From contig CM049312.1 in the NCBI GenBank assembly GCA_026874595.1, forward strand, positions 55,555,429 through 55,619,428: a stretch of 64,000 bases of DNA, given 5' to 3'. Origin of the DNA: Sipunculus nudus (taxonomy: Eukaryota > Annelida > Sipuncula > Golfingiida > Sipunculidae). Below are positions 11,931-23,623 of the stretch, in pieces (position 1 is the first letter of the stretch; every line of letters begins with the position of its first letter). Below the pieces are notes generated by a model, which was given only the letters and a program-made list of their open reading frames with translations, did not search any database and had not been told where the DNA came from. Position numbers and translations under genes: made by a program.

Positions 11931-13343
11931 CTTAAGAAGGTAATACATGAAAAGTAAGATCAAAACATGGAGGCATATATCACTTAGTCCCATAAGGAAA
12001 ATCAGCTCTGTGGTATGGAAATTCCTAATCATACATGCTTTAACTACCTGTGCACTTGTAAGGCAAAAGTGACATGCATTATGTCTGGATAACTTTGAGC
12101 TTTGTACCATCATTGCCAAACATGAACATGAAAGAATGGTATGTATGATAATGTCAAAGTGTCATCTAAAATCATGACGGAAATATGTGAGATGTCACCA
12201 TTGCTATGTACAATAAAAGAGTAATAAAATTTTAGGAGAACCAAGGTACCATTCAGATACCTCTACCGAGGCTTAATGTAAAAGTACATGTGAAAGAGAC
12301 AGGCACATTTAAACAATTGACTGTACTGGGATCCAAATTTTGATGACACTTACAGTAAGCATATATACTACCAACTGGTCCAACCTTTCATTTTATAAGT
12401 CCCCCTTTTTGGTGTACATTGTGAACGGGGTGATCAAGAGAGCCAATTTGCTCTTATAATGAAAGTGGATCTGTCTGAAGGTAAACTAAGATCCACTCCA
12501 TCAAAATCTGTTCCCTGCTGTAATCCAGAAGCATGCTTTATGTCATAATAAGGATGCAAGGTTAGCTTCATAAAAAGATTAAATAAAAAAGGTTGCACTT
12601 AAGCACCTTGTCCGATCAACTCACTTGCTGCAGGGAAAATGTTTTTATATAAGGGAATGTTCTTTTACAACTACACTCTGGTCAGATATTCAGAGTATGC
12701 CAAGCGAACAAGAGTCTAGAGTTCTAATATCAAATTTATCCAGTAAAGAATTTCTCTTTAATAATAGTGAACTAGATTTTAAATTTTTGGAAATGATTTT
12801 AACCTCTAAAATATAAAAAAAATTATTCTGAATCCATGTTGTATATCAGTTTTCTGAAGAAACTGTGCAGTGTTACTTATGTATGTATCATAATTCATAT
12901 ATTCTGTGTATAGATCTCTCTGTGACTGGTGCATAAAATTCGGTTTTCAGGCCATATTCAGCTATCACTAGTAAACCAATGGATGATGTATGCAGCACAA
13001 AGTAGACATTCTGATCTAATCTTTACTAGTTTATTGTCAGAGTCCTTTAATAAATCCCCAGAATGATGACACAAAAGTATTGAGAGGATAAAGTCTGCAC
13101 TCTGTAACATCATATGTTTTCCTACCTGTTGGGTATATATTTGCTTTATTTTGCTTGAGTCTGTGTTTTATAAAGAAATATTGAAGGTCCGTGGTTTAAT
13201 AGTGCTTTATGTGCAAATAAACCACAAAAGTGTGTTGGTATATGACATATCCAGTCCAAGGCACAACTCTCTCATAAAGGTTTTCATCATGCCATCATAT
13301 TGCTTAAATATGAGGAAGGACAGTTACTATTGGTTTTGACATT
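11931..13343. other. Unique non-coding sequence
   Basis: AT-rich and without supported features. Confidence 0.5.
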
Positions 13344-13612
13344 AGACTATGGAGGTAAAGGTGCCAGGTTCAAATCCTACCACAACTGAAAGAAAAGTGG
13401 GAAATTATAACCATACATTACTGGATATAACATCCGTGATTCTCTTTGATGTTTTAATGGCAGGTTATGACTCCTGGGATATTCTTAGATTTGTGCATGT
13501 AAACCTGGAATCCCAAAAGCTTAATAACACATCATTTATATTGTAAAGTTACCCTCATTCACTGTCAATTCATAGTGCCACCAACAGGCCTTTCCTTAAT
13601 TTAAACTTGAAG
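13344..13612 (+). repeat. SINE-B copy, diverged
   Basis: A tRNA-like head with a B-box-like 'ggttcaaatcc' (13368-13378) is followed by a body shared with the copy at 21285. Shared blocks are 'cctggaatcccaaaagcttaataacac', 'caattcatagtgccaccaacaggcc' and a T/A-rich end. Strong divergence from the other copies indicates an old insertion. A 65-codon frame across it is not a gene. Confidence 0.7.
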
Positions 13613-15904
13613 ACCTAATATAGAAAAAAATGTATATAGAAAATAACAATATATATATACATATAAAGTGATATTTGTGCTCATATTAGACAATGAATAG
13701 GTTCTTGATGGTTATTTATATATTATTACATGATTTCATGATTTAATTACACTCGCAGTATTACAGAGCACCAGGGTGGACAGTGCATGCTCACATATAA
13801 TTTATTTTATATATGGTTTTGTAGCTCAGTATGCCTTTTGATTCAAAATATATCAGGCTTTTATTTGCTGCCTTAAGTCATGCAACAAAGTCCCAATGCA
13901 ACAAAAATACAAATTAACAGTATAGGTAGTGTTATATTAGTATTGAAAACACTATAGAGTGTTTGCTTCACATAAAAGCAAACCTACGATGTGCCTTTTA
14001 AGGCAAACCTGAAACTTGCCTTCAGAGACAAACTTTTAGAATCAAACCCAAAACTTTTCCTTCGGAAACAAGACCTCATTAGAAGCAAATTGAAAACTTA
14101 ATTGCCTTTAAACCCAAAATCTTCCTTGCAACACAGTTAATTATAATAAATTAGAATAAATATTGCTTACAAACATTTTGATGGTTGATTTATTAGAGGG
14201 TTCAGATAATTAGAACAAATACAGTATATAAAAAATATTGAATGTGCGAGATAACAGATATTATAATTTTCAGAAGGGGCAAAGCATCAAAGGATATTGG
14301 TCACATGCAAAAGTAAAATAGACAGGACTTCCTGTTCTTCTGTTGACTCAGTTTCATCTGTGACCAGTGACTTATTGGTTTATCTGTCAGGTCCCGTGTT
14401 ACATGCAATATTCAGTGGCCTTTCAATTACCCAAAACCTACTGGGTTTGATTAGCCAAGGTCAATCATTTCTATAACTGTTAATGGTTGTCCTCCTTTGA
14501 GGGTTATATATTGTCTACTCTTGAAATCAGCTCGCCAGAGCCATACTGCTCATTAAATAAACTGCAAGCCTTGAACCCTTGGGTAAAGTGTGTTATTGAA
14601 AGTCTTTCTAGAGCCATTTTAAAGGAGGCAGAGGTGCTAAAAGCAATTTATTAGGAACTGATTCTTAGTAAAAAAACAACACCTATGAATATTTTTCTCT
14701 GTGGGCTAGATCTGAAACGTTTATTTTTTTGCTCATAATTTCCTTCAGTGTTAGTTCATCAGGTTAAGTTGATCAGCACTATAAAAGTTGTCCTTGAATA
14801 ACCTTAGAATCTTATTAAACACCTCCAAGCCTCATTTAAATAAGCTGCTCTCAGTACCAGATTAGCTCCATCAAAATCTCATTTAAATAAAATTTCCTCA
14901 ATACAGAATTGTTCGCCAGAACCTTCTTCTAATGAAACCAGTTACCAGATGGAATTTGACTCTGTCTTCATCATGACATTGAAAACTAAGAAATACACCG
15001 AATGCTAGTAATCATTTAAAAACTGTAGCAGTGTGGCTCAGTGCTGCCATTTAATTCTACCTCTGTCAGGTTATGAGATATCATATGGTTAATTTCTGAC
15101 ACCTTTCAGGGAAATGGCAATTGGAGTGACATCATTGTCCTATGTGACGTTATGACTCACTCTCCAAAGATGGTTACATCATCACATGCTAAGTCCTAGC
15201 ATGTGAAAATACCAGCCTATGTGATAAATTTTAATAACATCTGTCATACCATCTCAAGACTTAGCACAGACATTCACACACACACAATCGGGTGAAGACA
15301 ATAACCTTTGCTTCGAGCAGGTTAATTAGTGTTTTATACTTCCCACACATATATAGGAAGTTTACCATTTTCTCAGTGCAAGTGAAAATATTTTTTAGTA
15401 ATCCTAATTGCTCTCTCCTCAAAATACTAAGATTTCCAAAAGGAGGACTTCAACTCTGTAGTACATTTTATCACTGTACATATATTATTTCTGAAGTTTT
15501 TCTACAAGGAGACACAAATTTGAACATTTATTCTGAAAAGTTTCATCTTTCCTCCCTAACATATTTTAATACTTTTTTTCAATCAAATAATCCAGATTGG
15601 CAGCATTGCATCCTGGGATGTTAATCATAAACACTTCTTCTGCTTCTGTGGAGGAATGTTAGCATGTCGATGTGATGAATTCTCCAGGGTAATCGTTGTC
15701 GGAGAAGCTTTTGCGTGACTTCAGGACTCGTTCAGCAGGTTTGAAGATTGCTTTACCTCAGTGTCGATAGAGCTATAATGACTCCTCAGAAACCTTCTGT
15801 CGTACAACTGTACTTCTTACGCTTAAAAATTATCTGGTTCAAGAAAAGTTTTATTTTATATTTCTTTTCAAAAGAGTGCCAGAGAACTGTGAGAACAGTA
15901 CAGA
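13613..15904. other. Unique AT-rich sequence
   Basis: Contains an irregular cluster of 'aaac..t.gccttt..(a/g)g' segments (13975-14130), a diverged short tandem repeat. No coding evidence. The 110-codon frame at 15292-15624 shows no domain, and its composition matches the local AT-rich DNA. Confidence 0.5.
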
Positions 15905-15974
15905 TGCTAGGAATATGGCATTTGCTCAGCATGGCTGTCTGCTAGGAATATGGCATTTGCTCAGCATGGCTGTC
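15905..15974 (+). repeat. Perfect 35-bp tandem duplication
   Basis: The unit beginning 'tgctaggaatatggcatt' and ending 'catggctgtc' occurs at 15905-15939 and again, identically, at 15940-15974. It is very recent, or could be an assembly artefact. Confidence 0.9.
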
Positions 15975-16091
15975 ATTTAAATGTTGCATTACATAAACTA
16001 GATTATCATATTTCACTTGTTCACTTATACACATATCAGATTCTTATGGGAGAGTTTTATTAACTGCAAGTTAATCATCACAATTGTATTC

Positions 16092-16146
16092 AAATAAAAT
16101 TGGAATAAAAATTCCATGCTTGACTTTCATTCCAATTTTATTCCAA
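16092..16146. repeat. Short inverted repeat
   Basis: 'aaataaaattggaat' (16092-16106) is complementary to 'attccaattttatt' (about 16130-16143). The spacer is about 23 bases. It could form a hairpin and is probably a foldback remnant. Confidence 0.6.
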
Positions 16147-16338
16147 TATAGAGTGTATGTTACAGAAACTGAAGTATCATAAAAATCAGGTGGATATTAG
16201 TGGCTGAAATTAGTATATTAACATAGTCTTTATCATTTTTGGGGGGAAAAAAGAAAAAGGAGAGGAAGACATACTCCATGTAAAGGCTGCTTAGTTTAAA
16301 ATACAATGTGTCCAGAAATACATAAACATTCAGTTTAA

Positions 16339-16767
16339 AGGGGCCCAATCACCTATCTGACCTTTACAAACTAAAGGATATCCCTTGGAGCTTTTATCAG
16401 AATAGGCCAGAAAACATGGATATCACCGCACACAGGCTGCTTGTTTTGTTTATATCAAAGTGTTTATAATATGTGGGGGCCTGCCAAAATAATCAAAACA
16501 AATTCATGAAGGGCATCTGGATGCTAGTCAGATAAGCCAGAGCTTTGCAAATGGCATTTTGCAACAAATCTACTTCTGCATGTTTTTCACCTTTGTCAAC
16601 ATTGCTGTGTTTACAAAAATGATGCTGATAAACAAGTTCATACATCCTTCACAAAGGCGTAATAAGAACTTTCCATAACCAGAATTACCCTTAGATCATT
16701 AATATAAACACAGAGGAAGCCAGAAATCAAATAAGTTCTTTTTCAAAAGGTAGTTGAATGGGCACCT
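16339..16767 (+). mobile_element. TTAA-flanked MITE, copy 1 (piggyBac-like)
   Basis: The element begins AGGGGCCCA and ends TGGGCACCT, an imperfect inverted pair. TTAA lies directly outside each end (16335-16338 and 16768-16771), as in piggyBac-type insertions. Length is 429 bases. The body ('gatatcaccgcacacaggctgcttgt', 'gataagccagagctttgcaa') recurs at 19899, 31719 (reversed) and, more diverged, near 39094. No transposase frame. Confidence 0.8.
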
Positions 16768-16903
16768 TTAACTAACACATGTACTTATAGTACATACCTT
16801 TATAAATTACTCAATATGATTTATGGAAGAAATTATTCCATTGAAAGTTCCATTGAATCCCATAGATTATCCACATTAACAGTTCTTAGTTGTATTTCCT
16901 AGT

Positions 16904-17560
16904 TTGACCGATCAGGAAAAACATTTTGTAAACATGTAGCCCTTGGATAGCTTTATAACATACACAAAAATGGTGGTGCCATCTGCAGCCATTTTTGCAC
17001 AGCGTCCATCTGTTTGTCTGCCTTGGGTTAAAATCACTCATAGCTCTGCAGTGGTTTGACCAAATTACCTGTAATTCGGCATGCATATACATCCTGGATA
17101 GCTTTCTTGATTTTATGACAGGTGGTGCCAGCTTCTTTCACGTTCACGCTACAGACATTAATGCTTATATCTCCGGACTCATTTGACCAATCAGGAAAAA
17201 TTTTTTACCCAAATGTAGGCCTTGGATAGCTTTATAACATACACAAAAATGGTGGTGCCACCTGCAGCCATTTTTGCACAGTGTCTATCTGTTTGTCTGC
17301 TGTGGGATAAAATCACTCATATCTCTGCAGTGGTTTGACTTTTCAACCTGAAATTTTGCATGTGTATACATCTTGGATAGTTTCTCGTTCAAATAACAGG
17401 TTGCACCACCTACAATCATGTTTACATGGCAGACATCCATTCTAATATGCAACACATGTAACTCTATTTCCCATTGCCACTCAGTCTATGCCTCACTTAA
17501 CCCGTCCTACTCTGATTTTGGTGGATACACGTTGTCACTTGTTGACTACCCGTATTCTAG
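16904..17560 (+). mobile_element. Helitron family F2, copy 2, 5'-truncated
   Basis: Starts abruptly inside a repeat unit ('tttgaccgatcaggaaaa') and runs about two units to a 3' end with a decayed hairpin (about 17531-17549) and CTAG (17557-17560), then T. TTTTGGTGGA at 17516-17525 is the inverted copy of the family's 5' terminus (TCCACCAAAA, seen intact at 21643). The copy is more diverged than that at 21643. Confidence 0.8.
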
Positions 17561-19894
17561 TTAATTCACATAATAATGCTATTTATCTATCGGTCTTTTG
17601 TATTGTGAGATCATAAACTGAAAATCCATGAAACACTGGGAAAGTGAAATTCACAGAATTTCAACCAGGAGAGAATGATTTAAGGCAACCACACTATGTT
17701 ATAAACATATTTTGTAAAAGGTGTGTGGGTTTTTAGCTTACGGGTACTTACCAAGGAAAAGCTTTTTAAAACTGCTTTAGGGTTGGGTGCAAATAAGTAA
17801 TGATAGTCATAGGTGGATTATGTAATGTGGATATGTTGAATTAAATAAAGTTCCCTGGTGGTAGTTTAAAGCCAGCAACACCATTTAGGTTTTATATTAA
17901 TGAAATATGACAAAAAACACATTCATGCAGGGAATTCCTACTTCCATTATAATTTCATCACAGGAGTCACTCATATTGACCACATCCCTAAAAAGGTTTA
18001 CCATAAAGGAGCTTATTCCATGTATGAAAATGGCAGGAACCTGAAAATAACTTAAAATATTAATAGTCCACCAGCGGCACTTTTTATCATTAAGGGATCT
18101 CAAGCCAGTTCAGTTGAATGGTCAGCAGGCCTCATTATGGACCATCGGATGAATAATCACTATCGATTTATATCAGAACCACTTACTGAGGTAAAATTAT
18201 TTCCCGGAATCTCACGGGAAATCATATAAGCAGACTAAGGGCAGGAGATCGTAACCATAGTGTAAATAACATCCTTTTCTTCCTTCAACAGATAGAGAGC
18301 TGGAAAAATTAAAAAATCATACAGAGCTCAGACTGTGTCATGTTGAGCTTTATGTTCAAAGCTTTGAAACGAGAATAGTTTCTTTGATCTTATTTTACAT
18401 GTATAGACAAAGAACTGAGGCTTTAAACTCAGCTGACAGAATGCTGTCTTAGATATTGCAATGGTCATGTGTCCTTCAGCAGTTTTTCGGTAAACTAGGC
18501 ACAAACTGTGGCAATTTGAAAGTCAAACTCTTTTTAATGTTTTAATTTGCAAACAATTATAATGAATTGATAAGAATATAGATATTTCTTACCTCTATTT
18601 TCACATTTTGCATCATGTGAGGTTTGTATTTAACTGGCCTTACCATTCTTTCTAAAATATTTTTTTTCAATTACCAGTAGTTACCTGAGCATTGTTACTA
18701 CTAGGCCATTTCACCATGTGTTGGTGTGCAGTATTTCCTTTTCATTGCTGCTGGTGATGTAATCTGTTCTTATATATTTGTAATTACTGGACAAATGAAG
18801 CCTTTTAAACAACAGGAAGGAATCATCTCTGAGTATTTGCTAGCCATGTGCACACAACTCACTGAAGCCGGTGATATATGGTGGAGAATCTGTTGAGCTC
18901 AGAACAAATAATCACCTAAATCCCTGATTTATAGCTAGACTCTGCTATCTTTTATTCCAGGGATCTCACGAGCCTGCAAAGAACAACCGTGTCCCATATA
19001 TGTTATAAAGTTTATCGAGCAGTAATAAGTCAAATTTTCACATTTCACTTCATTGTTTTATTTGCTGGTACAATATTATGCTGGCCCCAAGGCTGGAGGT
19101 TCATATTTTCCACATTGCCCTGAATGAACCTGTTTGGAGCCTGATAAATGGATTGATAAAACACTTGGCTGTCTTCACTGGCAATCTGGGTTCAATTATA
19201 ATTTATGCTCCAGTATTAAGTGCAGCATTGTTCAAATGATCAAAAGACAAAATTTTGTTATCTCTGAAAACTTGTGGTTTTTACAGATAAGCCTATGAAA
19301 TATGTTGTATGAACTCTATCCTGTTTTGTAAAATTTAGACCAGTTCCATCTCTTAAAAGCATTAACAGCACTCTCCTGGCCTGTCATTGACCTGGCCAGT
19401 GTGTACCGAGTTCTTACACTTAATATGTCATTTAGTAAATAAGAAAGCACCGAGTGAGACCTGGTACAGTACATTTTCCTCACGTGCCTGGCTGACAGTA
19501 AGGGAAGCTGGCACTGAGGTCATGTAAGGAAACCATAAATGATCTCTATGTGGACGATGGAGGAGCAGGAAGTGCTTACTCGTAAACGGTCTTATGAATC
19601 TCCAGCTGTAAAAGGAGCATAGAAACTAAGACAGCTGTTTGGTAATAACCCGGATAATATCGGTTGTCTTTTATGTGCTGTCATCAGCATTTATTAGCTC
19701 CCTGGCTGATAACAAGAAGTTGAATATATTGCAGCAGTTACAGGATTATAGGGCTTGAGCTTAGCTTGCCTGATTTAAACCAGGTTTAGATTCATACTGA
19801 TGTTTAAATTAATATTTGGTGAAACTGGAGCAGTGTTATATTGTTTGAATTTGCACTTGAACTCTTTACAGTTCTCTATGCATTACTGCCACTT
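17561..19894. other. Unique non-coding sequence
   Basis: The longest stretch without recognised repeats in the left half. It has no long frame or codon-like pattern. It could be intronic or intergenic DNA of an unseen gene. Nothing specific can be called. Confidence 0.5.
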
Positions 19895-19898
19895 TTAA

Positions 19899-20310
19899 AG
19901 GAACCAAATCACCTATCAGACCTTTATAAACTGAAGGTAATCCCTTGGCTTTTGAAAAATAGGCGGGAAAACGTGGATATCACTGCAGACAGGCTGCTTG
20001 TTTTGTTTTTATCAATGTGTTTATAATATCTTGGGGCCCACCAAATTAATCAAAACAAATTCAACAGGGGCATCTAGCTGCAACTCAGATAAGCCAGAGC
20101 TTTGCAAATGGTGTTTTGCAACAAGTGACCTTTAATTCTACCTCATATATGCGACCTACCACCTTAGGTTACATATTTTTCCATTTGTCAACAAAGCTGT
20201 GTTTACAGACCTGTTGTTGATAAATAAATTCATACATCCTTCTTGGAGATGTTATAAGAACTTTTCGTTACCAGAAATACCCTTAGATCATTAATATATA
20301 TGTCGAGGCC
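19899..20310 (+). mobile_element. TTAA MITE, copy 2, right end lost
   Basis: Starts after TTAA (19895-19898) with AGGAACCAAATCACC and follows copy 1 as far as 'cccttagatcattaatat' near 20300. There it is cut, and the next recognisable sequence is Helentron family F6. The right inverted end and its TTAA are absent. Confidence 0.7.
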
Positions 20311-20335
20311 CAGATTAAAATCTGGCCCAATTAAA

Positions 20336-20832
20336 AAATATATGTGTTTGCATAATATGACCCGATATGAGCTACACTCTGGATAAATAAATGATGATTG
20401 CAACTTAGAATTCTGATATTTTAACTTATATTTTCAGTTTTTTTTGTACAAATTAATAAAAATGAATCTGATAAAAATTATTAATGGAGAAAGTGGATAT
20501 GCTAAAAAATAGGCTTTAATATAAACTTAAATGCATTATTCCCTTGAAAGTGAAATAAAGGTATCAGTCTATTTTGTCCACTTGCCTGTCAATCTGTAAA
20601 TTTTTCATATGCATCAAAGTATCTCAAAACGTTTACTGTTTTTCTTCATGACAGTCTTGTTTTGCTGTCATATATTGAAAACTTTGCTATAACCAAGTAG
20701 GAGGGCCCTTTTCCTCTTAGCTTCTCATATGCTTGTATAAATGAAAAACATTACAAAAGAATATTTTGCATATTTTGCAATTGCAAAAATTTCAAACTTC
20801 AGTTGAGCGCCGTGACCCACGGGTCCCTTGTT
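20336..20832 (+). mobile_element. Helentron-like family F6, copy C, 3' fragment
   Basis: Matches 48728-49190 of copy A over blocks such as 'atatgtgt.tgcataatatgaccc', 'agtgaaataaaggtat.agtc' and 'ataaccaagtaggagggccc'. It then reaches the family's 3' end 'gttgagcgccgtgaccca' with a GACCCAcGGGTC hairpin and CCCTTGTT. The 5' two-thirds is missing. Confidence 0.75.
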
Positions 20833-21284
20833 ATACCTACTAGATTTTCTCTTCCTATGTAAAGAAAAACTAAAGAAAGTAGGTGAAGGGTTTGCTTCAA
20901 TAAAGAAGTCATGTTATTGTAATTATAAAGTTAACATATTGGTTTTCAGGAGAGGAGTCGCTGAAGGTTTTGAATCACAGATGTTCATTACTAACAATCA
21001 TTATCAGTAAGGATTGTTCAGCTGAAACTTGTATTCACACTCCAATGCTTACTGTTAGACAGACAGCCGTGTGATATCAAATGACTTTGTTAAACTTTAC
21101 AATGTAACATTTAAAAAGCAAAAGTATGGGCCTAAATATTGATACAATACAAAGGACTAGAAATATTGGATCTTTTGTAGCTTCTTTTTTTCACATTTTT
21201 AACCCAAATATAATGAATTACGCAGAAATGATACCCTCTAATTAGTCACAAGTATGCACTTGCTCATTAATTGCCATATAGACT
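20833..21284. other. Unique sequence, then one arm of a direct repeat
   Basis: No gene seen. The bases from 21239 on ('aattagtcacaag...cattaattg') recur at 21608-21640, on the other side of the SINE-B copy. Confidence 0.55.
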
Positions 21285-21606
21285 CAGTGACCTAGACTAG
21301 TGGTTAATGCATTGGACTTTAGAGCTGAAGGTCCCCGGTTCGAACCCTGCCGGTGCCTCAATGGCATAATGGTGTAATCTGATTATAGAATCTCAGAGCT
21401 AGACTTGCTTTAATGTCTTAAAGACATTCTGTGACAGTTCTGGATTATTCCTAGCCCCATGCATATAAAACCTGAAATCCAGAAGGCTTAATAATAACAT
21501 GTCATTCTCATCATATGGATACCTTCATCCTGATTCAGTAGACAGTGCCACAATAGGCCATGGACTTATCCTTAAAAAAAATGCAATAAGCCAAAATGTC
21601 CCCAAA
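21285..21606 (+). repeat. SINE-B copy with intact tRNA-like head
   Basis: The head shows an A-box-like 'tagtggttaatgc' and a canonical B box GGTTCGAACCC (21338-21348), the internal RNA polymerase III promoter of tRNA-derived SINEs. The body ends with 'agtgccacaataggccatgg' and an A-rich tail near 21580. Related copies are at 13344 and 44221. Long direct repeats flank it (see findings). It is not a functional tRNA gene: the 3' half is not tRNA-like and it continues into the SINE body. Confidence 0.8.
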
Positions 21607-21642
21607 AATTAGTCACAAGCATGTATTTACCCATTAATTGTA

Positions 21643-23369
21643 TCCACCAAAACAGAGTTTTGCGGATACAATGTTTTCAGCTGCACGCCGCCGCCGCCCC
21701 GTAGGTTTCCGGAGAACTCCTCCGTAACCGCCGGGCAGAATTTTACGAAACCCGGGATTATGTTCGGGTCACATGTGAACTGCTGCGCCCCGATTTTGTT
21801 TTGACCTCTGACCTTTCCTCTGCGCTCTGCGTCCGTTTGTGCGTCTGTTTCCACACATAAACCCACATATCTCGGGAACCGTTTGACGGATCAGGAAAAT
21901 TTTTTTGCACAAATGTAGCCCTTGGAGAGCTTTATAACATACACAAAAAATGGTGGCGCCACCTGCAACCATGTTTGCACAGTGTCCATCTGTTCGTCTG
22001 CCTTGGGTTAAAATCACTCATATCTCTGCAGTGACTTGACTAATTCACCTGAAATTTGGCATGCGTATACATCCTGGATAGCTTTTCTGATTTTGTGACA
22101 GGTGGCGCCACCTACATTCACGTTTACGCTGCAGACATCCAAGCTCATATCTCGGGAACCGTTTGACCGATCAGGAAAATTTTTTTGCACAAATGTAGCC
22201 CTTGGAGAGCTTTATAACATACACAAAAAATGGTGGCGCCACCTGCAACCATGTTTGCACAGTGTCCATCTGTTAGTCTGCCTTGGGTAAAAATCACTCA
22301 TATCTCTGCAGTGACTTGACTAATTCACCTGAAATTTGGCATGCGTATACATCCTGGATAGATTTTGTGACAGGTGGCGCCACCTACATTCACGTTTACG
22401 CTGCAGACATCCAAGCTCATATCTCAGGAAACATTAGACCGATCAGGAAAATTTTTTTGCACAAATGTAGCCCTTGGAGAGCTTTATAACATACACAAAA
22501 AATGGTGGCGCCACCTGCAACCATGTTTGCACAGTGTCCATCTGTTTGTCTGCCTTGGGTTAAAATCACTCATATCTCTGCAGTGACTTGACTAATTCAC
22601 CTGAAATTCGGCATGCGTATACATCCTGGATAGCTTTTCTGATTTTGTGACAGGTGGCGCCACCTACATTCACGTTTACGATGCAGACATCCAAGCTCAT
22701 ATCTCAGGAACTGTTTGACCGATCAGGAAAATTTTTTCGCACAAATGTAGCCCTTGGAGAGCTTTATAACATACGCAAAACTGGTGGCGCCACCTGCAGC
22801 CATTTTTGCACAGCTCCTGTCTGTTTGTCTGCCATGGGATAAAATCACTCATATCTCGGCAGTGGTTTGACATATCTGCCTAAAATTTTGCAGGTTTATA
22901 CATCCCCGACAGCTCTGTTGATTTTATGACAGGTGGAGCCACCTGCATTCTAGTTTATGCAGCAGACATCCAAGCTCATATCTTGGGAACCGTTTGACCG
23001 ATTGGGCCAAAATTTTGCATGTGTATAGTTCTCACATAGCTCTTTATCATACGCAAAACTGGTGCCGTCACCTGCAACCATTTTTGCTCAGCGTCCATCT
23101 GATTGTCTGCCACGGGCTAAAATCACTCATATACATGTAGTGGTTTGACTTATCCGCCTTAAATTTTGCATATGTATACAACTTGGACGGCTTTCTGGAT
23201 TTTGTGGTAGGGGGGGCAACCTTCATACACAATTTGGCTGCAGACATCCATGCTAATATGCAACACTTCACTCTATTTCCCCTTGCCACTTAATCCATGC
23301 CTCACTTCACCCGTTCCACTCTGATTTAGGCAGATACACGTAGTCGCTTGTCGACTACCCGTATTCTAG
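21643..23369 (+). mobile_element. Helitron family F2, copy 3, complete
   Basis: The element sits between A (21642) and T (23370). The 5' end TCCACCAAAAC folds on GTTTTGCGGA (21657-21666). The 3' end has hairpin GTAGTCG-cttgt-CGACTAC, then CTAG (23366-23369). The body is about four near-identical units of about 275 bases, each with GGTGGCGCCACC twice, plus diverged units near the 3' end. High unit identity indicates recent amplification or homogenisation. The 60- to 80-codon frames here are periodic and meaningless. No Rep/helicase. Confidence 0.9.
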
Positions 23370-23623
23370 TTACCTTATAGGCTCAGTGACCTATTCATGA
23401 ACATAAATAAGACCCTGTTCCCCCAAATCATGGAGACCTGAGATTTATGTCATTCCATACTTGTTGCACAATGAGACTCCTGCTGTCATTGCATGAGCTC
23501 TGTTTATATTATAAGTAAAATATATCAGCCACATGAATGAATATTGTGTAGCAGTATGGTGATTTGGATATACATGTAGTAGTCAGCACTATCTGTGTGT
23601 CTGTCTCTCCCTCCATCATTGTA

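Noticed and set aside
15292-15624. 110-codon plus-strand frame
   Set aside because: AT-rich composition, no domain, no splice signals. Length is within chance for 64 kb of AT-rich DNA.
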